Of a DNA stretch of 64,000 nucleotides, positions 25,115 to 33,816 are shown in pieces. Under the pieces are notes generated by a model that worked only from the letters and a program-made list of their open reading frames with translations, was not told the DNA's origin and searched no databases. The stretch comes from JBGAPI01 sp044221335 (GTDB lineage: Bacteria; Pseudomonadota; Gammaproteobacteria; Xanthomonadales; Ahniellaceae): positions 1 through 64,000 of the forward strand of contig JBGAPI010000022.1 of assembly GCA_044221335.1 (NCBI GenBank), written 5' to 3'. The translations under genes and the position numbers were made by a program. Numbering within the stretch: position 1 is the first letter of the stretch; each line of letters begins with the position of its first letter.

Positions 25115-25894
25115 CTACTTCGTGATCGCCGGAAAGCCCTGCGACGCCCGGATCTTCGCCACGCTGCCGTCGGCGACGATCTCGGCGATGCCTTCGTCGC
25201 ACTTCCCGCGCAGCCCATCGGCGGCGGCGGCGCGCTTCGAATAGGCGATGTAAAGCGGTTTGTCCTCGATCGAGGGCTCCACGGCCGCGAGCGCATCCCC
25301 GAAGCTCGCCATGTCGGTCTTCAGGATGTGCTCGGCCACCATCCGGTCGATGAACACCAGGTCGACGCGGCGGTAGAACAGCTTGCGCAGGTTGCTCTCG
25401 TCGCTGGTCGTTTCTTCCTTCGTGAGGTAGGTCGCAGCGTCGAAGACCGGGTTGTTGAGGTAGCCGCGCACGACACCGACCTTGTAGCTCGCGATGCTGC
25501 GGAACGCGGCATCGAGGTCGGCATGCGGATCGACGCCGTAGCGGATGCCGCGGTCGCGGCGGGCATACAGCGCCACCGGGCCGCCGGGAATCGGCGCCGA
25601 GAACACGAAGTCGGTCTTCCGCGACTCGTCGTAGTACTCGGGGAAGAGGCCGTGGTAGTCGCCGCGACGCGCAAGCTCCAGCGCACGCGCCCAGGGCAGG
25701 AAGTCGATCTCCACCGCGACGCCACGCCGGGCACACGCGGCGCGCACGACGGCCGCGGCATAGCCCTGGTCCGGCAACCCGGCACCGACGTAGGGTTCCC
25801 ATTCGAGGCTCGCGAGCCTCAAGGTATCCGCCGACGCGGACACCGCCGTGAAGAGCGAGAACAGGATCAGGATCAGCAAGGGCATCCGGTTCAT
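25115..25894 (-). CDS. Periplasmic solute-binding protein (SBP family 3)
   Basis: A 259-aa protein with a Sec signal peptide (about residues 1-22, TAVSASADT) and an extracellular solute-binding family 3 fold. LRLASLEWEPYVG starts the mature domain, and FLPWARALELARRGDYHGLFP and KVGVVRGYLNN are typical hinge and lobe segments. Such proteins usually bind amino acids for ABC importers or act as orphan sensors. No permease or ATPase gene is nearby, so it is an orphan. The closing positions carry a Cys (GKCDEG). Ligand unknown. Confidence 0.85.
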   Translation of the reverse strand: MNRMPLLILILFSLFTAVSASADTLRLASLEWEPYVGAGLPDQGYAAAVVRAACARRGVAVEIDFLPWARALELARRGDYHGLFPEYYDESRKTDFVFSAPIPGGPVALYARRDRGIRYGVDPHADLDAAFRSIASYKVGVVRGYLNNPVFDAATYLTKEETTSDESNLRKLFYRRVDLVFIDRMVAEHILKTDMASFGDALAAVEPSIEDKPLYIAYSKRAAAADGLRGKCDEGIAEIVADGSVAKIRASQGFPAITK

Positions 25895-25991
25895 GCGATC
25901 ACCCTTTCGATGACGATTCGATTCTAGCCACTCGCCCTCCGGGTGGCGTCACTTTTCGAGTCCGGATGTCGATTCGCAGGGCGCGAAATCC

Positions 25992-26327
25992 TCAAGCTTT
26001 CTTTAGGAACTCGGACTTCAGCATCATCGCCGAACCGTCGACCTTGCCCTCGACATCATGGTCGCCACCGACCACGCGGATCTTCCGGACCTTGGTGCCC
26101 TGCTTGATCACCTGCGAGGAACCGCGCACCTTCAGGTCCTTGATCAGCACCACGTCGTCACCGTCGGCGAGCACCGTACCGTGGGCGTCCTTGACCACGA
26201 TCGCGTCGTCATCGACCGTCGCTGCCGCGGGATTCCATTCGTGGGCACAGTCCGGGCAGATCAGGAGATCGCCGTCGGGATAGGTGTTCTCGCCCTGGCA
26301 CTTCGGGCAGTTCGGCAACGACTCCAT
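25992..26327 (-). CDS. phnA: PhnA/YjdM family zinc-ribbon protein
   Basis: A 111-aa cytoplasmic protein, the same length as E. coli YjdM (formerly PhnA). The N-terminal zinc ribbon has CPKC...CPDC (residues about 7-27), and the C-terminal beta domain shows DAHGTVLADGDDVVLIKDLKVRG-type sequence. The family was named for phosphonate use, but its biochemical role is unclear and no phn genes are nearby. The start at 26327 has GAGGAG with good spacing. It stands alone, with a GNAT gene upstream on the same strand. Confidence 0.95.
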   Translation of the reverse strand: MESLPNCPKCQGENTYPDGDLLICPDCAHEWNPAAATVDDDAIVVKDAHGTVLADGDDVVLIKDLKVRGSSQVIKQGTKVRKIRVVGGDHDVEGKVDGSAMMLKSEFLKKA

Positions 26328-26383
26328 GGGGTTCTCCTCGGTGAAACCGGCCATTGTACGCGCCGTTCGCGACGATCCGGAAC

Positions 26384-26869
26384 TCAGCCGAGCTCCAGTG
26401 CCATGAAGCGCGCGCCGGCGATCGGATTGAAGACGTAGGGATCGACGTCGCGGAAGCCCAGAGCGACGTACAGGGCCTGCGCCGATCGCATCGTCGGCAG
26501 CGTGTCGAGGCAGATTCGACCATAACCGGCGGCCTTCGCCTCGGCGATGAGCTGTTCGACCAGGCGACGCCCGAGCCGGCCGCCACGGGCCTTGGGCGAG
26601 ACATAGAGGCGCTTCATCTCGGCGGTAGAAGGGTCGATGCGCCGCAGGGCCACACATGCCACCGCCACGGTGCCATCGCGGGCGAGCAAGAGGCGGCCCT
26701 CGGGAGGCGCGTACTTGCCGGGAAGCGTGGCGAGCTCGCTGTCGAAGTCCTGGAACGACAGGTCAATGCCGAGACTGTCGGCATAGGCCTCGAAGAGCAA
26801 CCGCAGCCCAGGCAGATCCTGGGGGATGCGCGCCGGACCGATGTCGATGGCGTTCGGATCGACGTGCAC
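26384..26869 (-). CDS. GNAT-family N-acetyltransferase
   Basis: A 161-aa acetyltransferase. The acetyl-CoA-binding motif A is visible as MKRLYVSPKARGGRLGRRLVEQL (R-G-G-R-L-G in place of Q/RxxGxG/A), followed by the motif-B-like YVALGFRDVDPY. Substrate is unknown. I place the start at a GTG (26869) because it is preceded by GGAGGTGATC, a perfect anti-SD complement; an upstream in-frame GTG at 26941 has no such site. The result is the usual GNAT length. Confidence 0.85.
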   Translation of the reverse strand: MHVDPNAIDIGPARIPQDLPGLRLLFEAYADSLGIDLSFQDFDSELATLPGKYAPPEGRLLLARDGTVAVACVALRRIDPSTAEMKRLYVSPKARGGRLGRRLVEQLIAEAKAAGYGRICLDTLPTMRSAQALYVALGFRDVDPYVFNPIAGARFMALELG

Positions 26870-26983
26870 GATTGGATCACCTCCATCCAGCCGAACCTGC
26901 CGTGCGACGGACTTCGCATTGACGACCCCGTCGCGCGGCACCTGACGGCCACGTTCTTCCCGCTTTCGCCGCGAGAAGCACGC

Positions 26984-27172
26984 TCAGAGCCGCATGTCCC
27001 GCGCGATGGTCGTTCCCCGCTCCGGCCACCGCGGACACAGCAGTTCGACCGTCGCCATCAGGTCCCAGAACTCCCGCCAGGGATCGACGTCGCGGTGAAA
27101 CTCGTGGGGCAGTCCGCCGTCGGCGAACAGGGGGATCGGCGCCGGTCGGCGGGCGTGGCTGCCGTCAGTCAT
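26984..27172 (-). CDS. Small protein paired with a nucleotidyltransferase
   Basis: A 62-aa protein with no signal peptide, rich in Pro, Trp and Arg. It contains PLFADGGLPHEFH and WREFWDLMATVELLCPRWP. I do not recognise a named family. Its start overlaps the end of the nucleotidyltransferase gene by eight bases, so the two are almost certainly translated from one mRNA. Two-gene nucleotidyltransferase units are often toxin-antitoxin systems (MNT/HEPN, AbiE-like), but this partner is too short for a HEPN domain and shows no RX4-6H motif. It may be a regulatory or substrate partner. Confidence 0.65.
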   Translation of the reverse strand: MTDGSHARRPAPIPLFADGGLPHEFHRDVDPWREFWDLMATVELLCPRWPERGTTIARDMRL

Positions 27173-27698
27173 GTCCGGCCTCGCGCCACAGGGTATCGAG
27201 CATCTCGCCGCGGCCGAACAGCGCGAAGTGCTCGGCCATCGCGAGGCGATTCAGCCGCTGGCCGTGCAGGCGCAGCAGCTGGCGGATGTCGTCGAGGTCG
27301 CGCAGCCGCTTCGGATCATTGACCAGGGCCTGGAGCTTGAACGCGATCAGCGCCTCCACCGACACCGTGGGCATCTTGCCGAGGCCCGTGTCGACGTGGT
27401 CCGCGCCGGCGAGGAATTCGCGCGCCAGCGGACGCCGCGCGTAGAGCACGTCGAGACGCTGGTCGCCGCGCACGAAGTTGGCGACGTCGTCGCTGCGATG
27501 GATGCAGGAGTAGCCGAGCTCCCCGACCGTGTTCTCGACGGTGTTGCGGTCGGATTCGTCGACGAGGATGTCCACATCGCTGGTCGCCCGGACGAGACCG
27601 CGCGCGACACCGGCGAGTCCGCCGATCACCGCGGTGCGCACGCGGCGCTCTCCGAGGCGGTCGAGGATCTGGCGGAGTTGTTCGCCGAGGCGGCTCAT
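27165..27698 (-). CDS. Nucleotidyltransferase-fold protein (MNT/AbiEii-like)
   Basis: A 177-aa protein of the polymerase-beta-like nucleotidyltransferase superfamily. AVIGGLAGVARGLVRATSDVDILVDE contains the glycine-rich entry followed by the paired acidic SDVDIL motif. QRLDVLY provides the third carboxylate, and PTVSVEALIAFKLQALVNDPKRLRDLDDIRQLL is the helical C-terminal region usual in AbiEii/DUF6036-type proteins. The ATG at 27698 is chosen because sequence further upstream is low-complexity and runs into the 116-bp repeat. It precedes and overlaps the 62-aa gene. Confidence 0.85.
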   Translation of the reverse strand: MSRLGEQLRQILDRLGERRVRTAVIGGLAGVARGLVRATSDVDILVDESDRNTVENTVGELGYSCIHRSDDVANFVRGDQRLDVLYARRPLAREFLAGADHVDTGLGKMPTVSVEALIAFKLQALVNDPKRLRDLDDIRQLLRLHGQRLNRLAMAEHFALFGRGEMLDTLWREAGHD

Positions 27699-28099
27699 TT
27701 CAGCGGGGGCGAGTTGGTTTGGGCTGGGAGCTGGGGGCTGGGGGCGGGGGGCAACGGGCAGAGGGCAGAAACCTTGTGATGAATTGGAACGTTGATGCGC
27801 GGTGGCGTCGTTCGACGTAAACGGCTCGGGGATTGGGGCCCAGGGCCCAGAAATGCGAAAACCCGTCATTGCGAGCGCAGCGAAGCAATCCAGCGCCTTT
27901 GCTCTTCGTCGCGCCAGAGCCAAAGCAAAGGCGCTGGATTGCTTCGTCGTCGCTGCGCTCCTCCTCGCGATGACGGGGACCGAGGGAACACGGCCTTTCC
28001 CCTGCCCTGAGTCGTGAGCCCCGAGTTCCAACGAAGCGAAGGCCCAAGCCCAAGAACCGAACCCGCAAGTTTCAGCCCTCAGCCCTCAGCCCCGCCAAA
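27699..28099. other. 401-bp gene-free stretch: G-rich tract, 116-bp element and C-rich tract
   Basis: From the nucleotidyltransferase start rightwards it holds a G-rich run (GGGAGCTGGGGGCTGGGG type, near 27726-27760), the second 116-bp palindromic element (27862-27977), then a C-rich run (CAGCCCTCAGCCCTCAGCCCC type, near 28072-28094). Such tracts are typical decayed intergenic repeats in this group. No convincing small gene was seen. Confidence 0.7.
27862..27977. repeat. 116-bp palindromic dispersed element, copy 2
   Basis: The terminal inverted repeats are CCCGTCATTGCGAG (27862-27875) and CTCGCGATGACGGG (27964-27977), with one mismatch between them. The interior continues as a near-complete palindrome (CCAGCGCCTTTGCT / AGCAAAGGCGCTGG), so the whole element can fold as one long hairpin. 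It is the same length as copy 1 and, like it, is preceded by TGCGAAAAC. Confidence 0.87.
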
Positions 28100-31000
28100 T
28101 CACATATTCCGCCGATACTCGCCGCCGACGTCGTACAACGCACGGCTGATCTGCCCCAGCGAGTTGTACTGCACCGCCTCGATCAGCGCCGCGAACACGT
28201 TCTGCCGCGCACGCGCCGTGGCCTGCAGCGTCGCCAGCGAACCGGCGGCCGACGGCGCGGACAGGCGCGCATTGCGCAGCGTTCGGAAGGCGCCGACGTT
28301 GCCGATCTGCTGGCCCTTCTCCTCCGGGGTCGAGCGGATCAGCTCGATCGTCGTGGTGATGTCGCCGCCGTGCTCCTTCGGCAGGAAGGTGTTGACGCCG
28401 ATCAGCGGCAGCGAGCCATCGTGCTTCTTCTGCTCGTAGTACAGAGACTCTTCCTGGATCTTGCTGCGCTGGTACATGGTGTCCATCGCGCCGAGCACGC
28501 CGCCGCGCTCGGAGATCGCCTCGAACTCCTTGTACACCGCCTCCTCGACGATGTCGGTCAGCGCCTCGACGATGAAGCTGCCCTGCCAGGGGTTCTCGCA
28601 GAAGTTGAGGCCCAGTTCCTTGTTGATGATCATCTGGATCGCCACGGCGCGACGCACAGACTCCTCGGTCGGCGTGGTGATCGCCTCGTCGTAGGCGTTG
28701 GTGTGCAGGCTGTTGCAGTTGTCGAACAGCGCGTACAGCGCCTGCAGCGTGGTGCGAATGTCGTTGAACTGGATCTCCTGGGCGTGCAGCGAGCGGCCCG
28801 AGGTCTGGATGTGGTACTTCATCATCTGGCTGCGCGGATCGGCGCCGTAGCGCTCGCGCATCGCGCGCGCCCAGATCCGCCGCGCCACGCGGCCGATCGC
28901 GGTGTACTCCGGGTCCATGCCGTTCGAGAAGAAGAACGACAGGTTCGGCGCGAAGTCGTCGATCTTCATCCCGCGGGCGAGGTAGTACTCGACGATGGTG
29001 AAGCCGTTCGACAGCGTGAAGGCCAGCTGCGAGATCGGATTCGCGCCGGCCTCGGCGATGTGGTAGCCGCTGATCGAGACCGAGTAGAAGTTGCGGACGT
29101 TGTTCTCGACGAAGTACTGCTGGATGTCGCCCATCATCCTGAGCGCGAACTCGGTCGAGAAGATGCAGGTGTTCTGGGCCTGGTCTTCCTTGAAGATGTC
29201 GGCCTGTACGGTGCCGCGCACCGTCGACAGCGTGTCCTTCTTGATCTTCTCGTAGACCTCGGCCGGCACCACGTCGCGGCCGTTGACGCCGAGCAGCCCC
29301 AGGCCCAGCCCCTCGTTGCCGTTGGGCAGCATCCCGGCGTAGGTGGGGCGCTCGCGCCCCACGAACAGCGCCTCGATCTTCCGGTGCGCCTCGTCCCAGC
29401 GCGCGGGATCGGCCCTGAGGTACTTCTCGACCTGCTGGTCGATGGCGGTGTTCATGAACATCGCCAGGATGATCGGCGCCGGGCCGTTGATCGTCATCGA
29501 CACCGAGGTCGTCGGCGCGCACAGGTCGAAGCCGGAGTAGAGCTTCTTCATGTCGTCGACGGTCGCGATCGACACGCCGGAGTTGCCGATCTTGCCGTAG
29601 ATGTCCGGGCGTTCGGCCGGGTCCTCGCCGTACAGGGTGACGGAGTCGAACGCGGTCGACAGGCGCGCCGCCGGCAGGCCCTGGGAAAGGTAGTGGAAGC
29701 GGCGATTGGTCCGCTCCGGCGTGCCCTCGCCGGCGAACATCCGGATCGGATCCTCGCCGGTGCGGCGGTAGGGATAGACGCCCGCCGTGTAGGGGTAGGC
29801 GCCAGGCAGGTTCTCCTGGCGCAGGAACTTCAGCAGATCGCCCCAGTCGCGCAGCTTCGGCGCCGCGATCTTCGGGATCTTCTGGTGCGACAGCGAATCG
29901 CGGTAGTTCTGGCCCTTGATCTTCTTGCCGCGCACCTCGTAGACGAATTCCTCGTCGGTGATCGACGCCAGCCGCGCCGGCCACTCGCGGAGCAGGCGCA
30001 GCGACTCGCCGTCGAGATCGCCGAGCGCCGCGTTGTAGCGCTGCCGCAGCGTCAGCAGCGAGCGGTCGACGCCCTCGTCGCCCGGCAGCAGGTCGGCGCC
30101 CTCGTAGAACGCCAGCGCCACCGGCAGCTTCGGATCAGCCAGTTCCTTCAACACCTGCCAGCAGCTCTGCGCCCGACTGGCCGCCTCCGCCTGGCGCTCG
30201 GACTCGCGGTTCTGGCCGCGACCGGACTCGGCGATCTCGGCGAGGTAGCGCGCCCGCGAACCCGGGATCAGCACGGTCGCGCGCGGCTCCTTCAGCGCGG
30301 TGTCGAGTTCCGGAACGAAGCTGCAGCGCTGCGTCGCGATCCCGCCCTCGCGCTGCGCGCCGAGCCTGGCGGTCAACAGCCGGCACAGGTTCACGAACAT
30401 CCACGACAGGCCGGGGTCGTTGAACTGGCTCGCGATGGTCGGATAGACCGGCACCTGTTCGTCGGGCAGCTTGAACGCGGTGCGATTGCGCCGCCACTGC
30501 TTGCGCACGTCGCGCAGCGCATCCTCGGCGCCGCGCTTGTCGAACTTGTTCAGCACGACCAGTTCGGCGAAGTCGAGCATGTCGATCTTCTCGAGCTGGC
30601 TCGCCGCGCCGTATTCGCTGGTCATCACGTACATCGGGAAGTCGACCAGGTCGACGATCGCCGAGTCGGACTGGCCGATGCCGGCGGTCTCCACGATGAC
30701 GAGGTCGAAGCCGACGCCGCGCAGGAAGGCGATGCAGTCCTTCAGCATCACGCTGGTCGCGGCATGCTGGCGGCGGGTCGCCATCGAGCGCATGAACACC
30801 CGCTTCGAACGCAGCGAGTTCATCCGAATGCGGTCGCCGAGCAGCGCGCCGCCGCTGCGGCGGCGGGTCGGGTCGACCGCGATCACCGCGATCCGCATCT
30901 CCGGGAAGCCCTGCAGGAATCGATTCAGCAGTTCGTCGGTCACCGACGATTTGCCGGCGCCGCCGGTGCCGGTGATGCCGATCACCGGCGTCGACAGCGC

Positions 31001-31645
31001 CTTGGTGCCGGGGAAACGCGGGTCGGCGAAGCCGCCGGCCCAGAGCTTGCGCAGGCGTTCCAGCTCGGCCTCGGAATAGCTGCCGTCCTCGATCGCCGTC
31101 AGCACGCGACCCAGCGCGATCTCGTGGTCCATGTCCGGCGCCTGGTCGGCGGCCGGCGCCGCGGCGCCCTGGCGGCGTGCGTCGCGCGCGGCACGGGCGC
31201 GGCGCATCAGGTCCTCGATCATCGCGACGAGGCCCATGTGCATGCCGTCGTTCGGGTGATAGATGCGCTCCACCCCGTAGGCCTGCAGCTCGGCGATCTC
31301 TTCCGGCGTGATGGTGCCGCCGCCGCCACCGAACACCCGGATGTGGCCGGCGTCGTGCTCGCGCAGCATGTCGACCATGTACTTGAAGTACTCGACGTGG
31401 CCGCCCTGGTAGGACGACAGCGCGATGCCGTCGGCGTCCTCCTGCAGCGCGGCACGAACGACGTCCTCCACCGAGCGGTTGTGGCCGAGATGGATGACCT
31501 CGGCACCCTGTGCCTGGATCAGCCGGCGCATGATGTTGATCGCGGCGTCGTGGCCGTCGAACAGGCTGGCCGCGGTGACGAACCGCAGCGGGACGGTCTC
31601 GCTCGCCGCCGGGTTGACCGGCAGCTGGCTGGGCAGAGTGCTCAT
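28100..31645 (-). CDS. icmF: Fused isobutyryl-CoA mutase IcmF (B12-dependent)
   Basis: A 1181-aa coenzyme-B12-dependent enzyme that interconverts isobutyryl-CoA and n-butyryl-CoA; known members also act weakly on isovaleryl/pivalyl-CoA. The order is diagnostic. The N-terminal B12-binding domain has DGHDAA (residues 30-35, His32 being the lower axial ligand). The MeaB-like GTPase chaperone has P-loop GTGGAGKSS (from about 225) and NKFD (NKxD). The catalytic TIM-barrel mutase subunit fills about 560-1180, with YTAGVYPYRRTGEDPIRMFAG. The ATG at 31645 has GGAGGA three bases upstream and is preferred to one 30 codons earlier. It is divergent from phoD and links valine-derived isobutyryl-CoA to the butyryl pool. 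Confidence 0.96.
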   Translation of the reverse strand: MSTLPSQLPVNPAASETVPLRFVTAASLFDGHDAAINIMRRLIQAQGAEVIHLGHNRSVEDVVRAALQEDADGIALSSYQGGHVEYFKYMVDMLREHDAGHIRVFGGGGGTITPEEIAELQAYGVERIYHPNDGMHMGLVAMIEDLMRRARAARDARRQGAAAPAADQAPDMDHEIALGRVLTAIEDGSYSEAELERLRKLWAGGFADPRFPGTKALSTPVIGITGTGGAGKSSVTDELLNRFLQGFPEMRIAVIAVDPTRRRSGGALLGDRIRMNSLRSKRVFMRSMATRRQHAATSVMLKDCIAFLRGVGFDLVIVETAGIGQSDSAIVDLVDFPMYVMTSEYGAASQLEKIDMLDFAELVVLNKFDKRGAEDALRDVRKQWRRNRTAFKLPDEQVPVYPTIASQFNDPGLSWMFVNLCRLLTARLGAQREGGIATQRCSFVPELDTALKEPRATVLIPGSRARYLAEIAESGRGQNRESERQAEAASRAQSCWQVLKELADPKLPVALAFYEGADLLPGDEGVDRSLLTLRQRYNAALGDLDGESLRLLREWPARLASITDEEFVYEVRGKKIKGQNYRDSLSHQKIPKIAAPKLRDWGDLLKFLRQENLPGAYPYTAGVYPYRRTGEDPIRMFAGEGTPERTNRRFHYLSQGLPAARLSTAFDSVTLYGEDPAERPDIYGKIGNSGVSIATVDDMKKLYSGFDLCAPTTSVSMTINGPAPIILAMFMNTAIDQQVEKYLRADPARWDEAHRKIEALFVGRERPTYAGMLPNGNEGLGLGLLGVNGRDVVPAEVYEKIKKDTLSTVRGTVQADIFKEDQAQNTCIFSTEFALRMMGDIQQYFVENNVRNFYSVSISGYHIAEAGANPISQLAFTLSNGFTIVEYYLARGMKIDDFAPNLSFFFSNGMDPEYTAIGRVARRIWARAMRERYGADPRSQMMKYHIQTSGRSLHAQEIQFNDIRTTLQALYALFDNCNSLHTNAYDEAITTPTEESVRRAVAIQMIINKELGLNFCENPWQGSFIVEALTDIVEEAVYKEFEAISERGGVLGAMDTMYQRSKIQEESLYYEQKKHDGSLPLIGVNTFLPKEHGGDITTTIELIRSTPEEKGQQIGNVGAFRTLRNARLSAPSAAGSLATLQATARARQNVFAALIEAVQYNSLGQISRALYDVGGEYRRNM

Positions 31646-31779
31646 CGTTCCTCCAACGATTGCGCGATGCGGCAATTGTACGGGGCCGGGCACCGCTAAA
31701 AGAAACCTTAACGATCGGGCATGCGTCATCGGCATGAGCCTCTGCTAGCTTCCGACGCTTTCGATCACGGACTTCCGCC

Positions 31780-33405
31780 ATGCACGACCGTCTGCGCCGA
31801 CTCGCCGAACGCTGGTCCAACGCCGAACTCGCCCGCGGGGTCGTCCCGTCGCGTCGCCGCATCCTGCAGTTCGTGCTCGCCGCGGGCGCCCTGCCCTTCG
31901 CCGCCGCGCCGTCGCGCGCCTTCGAGATCAAGGACCGCCCGCGCTTCTCGGGCTATCCGTTCACGCTCGGCGTGGCGTCGGGGTATCCGAGGCCGGACTC
32001 CGTCGTGATCTGGACGCGGCTCGCGCCGGCGCCGCTGATTCCGGACGGCAACATGCCGCTGGAGCTGTTCGAGGTCGCGTGGGAAGTGGCCAGCGACGAG
32101 ACCTTCGGCTCCGTGGTGGCCCGGGGCAAGTACCGCGCCAACCCCGACCTTGCCCACAGCGTGCGCGCCACCGTCACCGGCCTGTCGCCTGGACGGACCT
32201 ACTTCTACCGCTTCCGCTGTGGCGACGAGGTCAGCCCGGTCGGCCGCACCCGCACCGCGCCGGCGGCCGATGCCCAGGTCGACCGCGTACGCTTCCCGAT
32301 CGCCTCCTGCCAGCACTTCGAGCAGGGCTATTTCAGCGCCTACAAGCACATGCTCGCCGACGACCCGGACTTCATCGTCTTCCTCGGCGACTACATCTAC
32401 GAGGTCGGCTACGGCACCGACAAGGTACGCCGCTATGCCGGCCCGGCGATGGCGCGCACGCTCGCCGAGTACCGCCAGCTGCACGCCCAGTACAAGACGG
32501 ACCGCTTCCTGCAGGAAGCGCATCGCCAGGTCCCCTTCGTGCTGACCTGGGACGACCATGAGGTCAACAACGACTACGCCACCGACCGCTCGGAATTCCT
32601 CGATCCGGGCTTCCTCGCGCGGCGCGCGTCGGCCTACCAGGCCTACTTCGAACACCTCCCGCTGGGCCTGGATTCGCGCCCACGCGGCGCCGACATGAAG
32701 ATCTACCAGGACTTCGCCTGGGGCCGGCTCGGCCGCTTCTACGTGCTCGACGATCGCCAGTACCGCGACCCGCAGCCCTGCGCCGACCCGGCCAAGGGCG
32801 GCGGCGGCAGCACCATCGTCGACTGCAAGGATCGCCTGGACCCGAAGCGGAGCCTGCTCGGCGCCGAGCAGGAGGCCTGGCTTGCCGGCGCATTCGGCCG
32901 CAGCCGCAGCACCTGGAATTTCATCACGCAGCAGACCCTGATGTGCCAGCAGAACGCCGGCGACGGCGACCAGACGGCCTGGCTGTCGGACAACTGGGAC
33001 GGCTACCCCGCCGCGCGCAATCGCCTGTGGGCCGATGCGCGACGCGCGAAGCTCGCCAATCCGATCGTGCTCGGCGGCGACATCCACGCCAGCGTGATCG
33101 GCGAGGTCCACGAGGACTTCTCCCGCCCCGACTCCCCGATTGTCGCCGCGGAGTTCTGCGGCACCTCGGTCACCGCGGAAGGCTGGGCGCAGTCGGCCTA
33201 CGACGCGCGATTGAAGAAGAACCCGCATCTCAAGTACGCCAACAGCGCGAGCCGCGGCTACATCGGCATCGAGGCGACGGCGGCGGAGTGCCGCGCCAAG
33301 GTCCGCACTCTGGAAAACGAGAAGAAGCTGGACTCGGGGATCTCGACCGCGGCGGAATTCCGGGTAGAGGCGGGGCGGATGGGCGTGACCCGGGTGGGTG
33401 GCTGA
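31780..33405 (+). CDS. phoD: Tat-exported alkaline phosphatase D (PhoD) family protein
   Basis: A 541-aa metallophosphoesterase. The N terminus carries a twin-arginine signal (SRRRILQF, residues 24-31, then a hydrophobic stretch ending FAAAPSRAFE). A PhoD N-terminal beta domain (about 55-150) precedes the phosphatase domain, whose metal-binding elements are SCQHF, FLGDYIYE, TWDDHEVNNDY and LGGDIHAS. PhoD enzymes are iron/calcium phosphodiesterases or phosphomonoesterases that release phosphate outside the cytoplasmic membrane. No Pho box was searched for. The stop overlaps the next start (TGATG). Confidence 0.95.
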   Translation: MHDRLRRLAERWSNAELARGVVPSRRRILQFVLAAGALPFAAAPSRAFEIKDRPRFSGYPFTLGVASGYPRPDSVVIWTRLAPAPLIPDGNMPLELFEVAWEVASDETFGSVVARGKYRANPDLAHSVRATVTGLSPGRTYFYRFRCGDEVSPVGRTRTAPAADAQVDRVRFPIASCQHFEQGYFSAYKHMLADDPDFIVFLGDYIYEVGYGTDKVRRYAGPAMARTLAEYRQLHAQYKTDRFLQEAHRQVPFVLTWDDHEVNNDYATDRSEFLDPGFLARRASAYQAYFEHLPLGLDSRPRGADMKIYQDFAWGRLGRFYVLDDRQYRDPQPCADPAKGGGGSTIVDCKDRLDPKRSLLGAEQEAWLAGAFGRSRSTWNFITQQTLMCQQNAGDGDQTAWLSDNWDGYPAARNRLWADARRAKLANPIVLGGDIHASVIGEVHEDFSRPDSPIVAAEFCGTSVTAEGWAQSAYDARLKKNPHLKYANSASRGYIGIEATAAECRAKVRTLENEKKLDSGISTAAEFRVEAGRMGVTRVGG

Positions 33406-33791
33406 TGATCACGCTTCTTGCCTTCGCACTGCTGCCGGGACTCGCGGCCGCCGGCACGGCGCCGTCCGACCTCACCGGCAGCTATAGCTGCGCCTTCACC
33501 CTGGTGGAAGGCAAGGACCGCTACGACTATCCCCCCTTCCCTTGCGTCATCAAGGACCAGGGCGGCGTGCTCACGCTGGAGAAGACTGCCGGGTCCCAGC
33601 GCATCCGCGGGCCCATCACGCCCAACGAGGACGGCTTCGACTTCGACGGGACGTTTTTCTGCCCGGACGGGGACTGCACCTCCGCGTCCAGCGGTCACTT
33701 CACCCGCATCGGACCCGGCGTGTTCCGCGGCGAGATCCGACAGGTCGAGCAGCCTGGATCGGAGATCGTCGTCGACCTTCGGAAGAAGTGA
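33405..33791 (+). CDS. Small secreted protein co-translated with phoD
   Basis: A 128-aa protein with a signal peptide (about residues 1-16, LLPGLAAAG). The mature part contains YSCAF, FPCVI, FFCPDGDCTS, giving four cysteines likely to form two disulfides. I recognise no family. Its ATG overlaps the phoD stop codon (TGATG), so it is translationally coupled to phoD and may be an accessory or partner of that phosphatase. This is inference from coupling only. Confidence 0.75.
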   Translation: MITLLAFALLPGLAAAGTAPSDLTGSYSCAFTLVEGKDRYDYPPFPCVIKDQGGVLTLEKTAGSQRIRGPITPNEDGFDFDGTFFCPDGDCTSASSGHFTRIGPGVFRGEIRQVEQPGSEIVVDLRKK

Positions 33792-33816
33792 CGACGCGAG
33801 CGTCCCGCTATCGCGG

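Noticed and set aside
24914..25927. Open frames starting with RHCERSEAIQ/ASAAKQSSA-type peptides near both 116-bp elements
   Set aside because: These are translations of a dispersed intergenic repeat, not genes.
28370..31699. A 1109-codon open frame antisense to icmF
   Set aside because: Same shadow effect; the minus strand encodes a complete, motif-rich IcmF across the same span.
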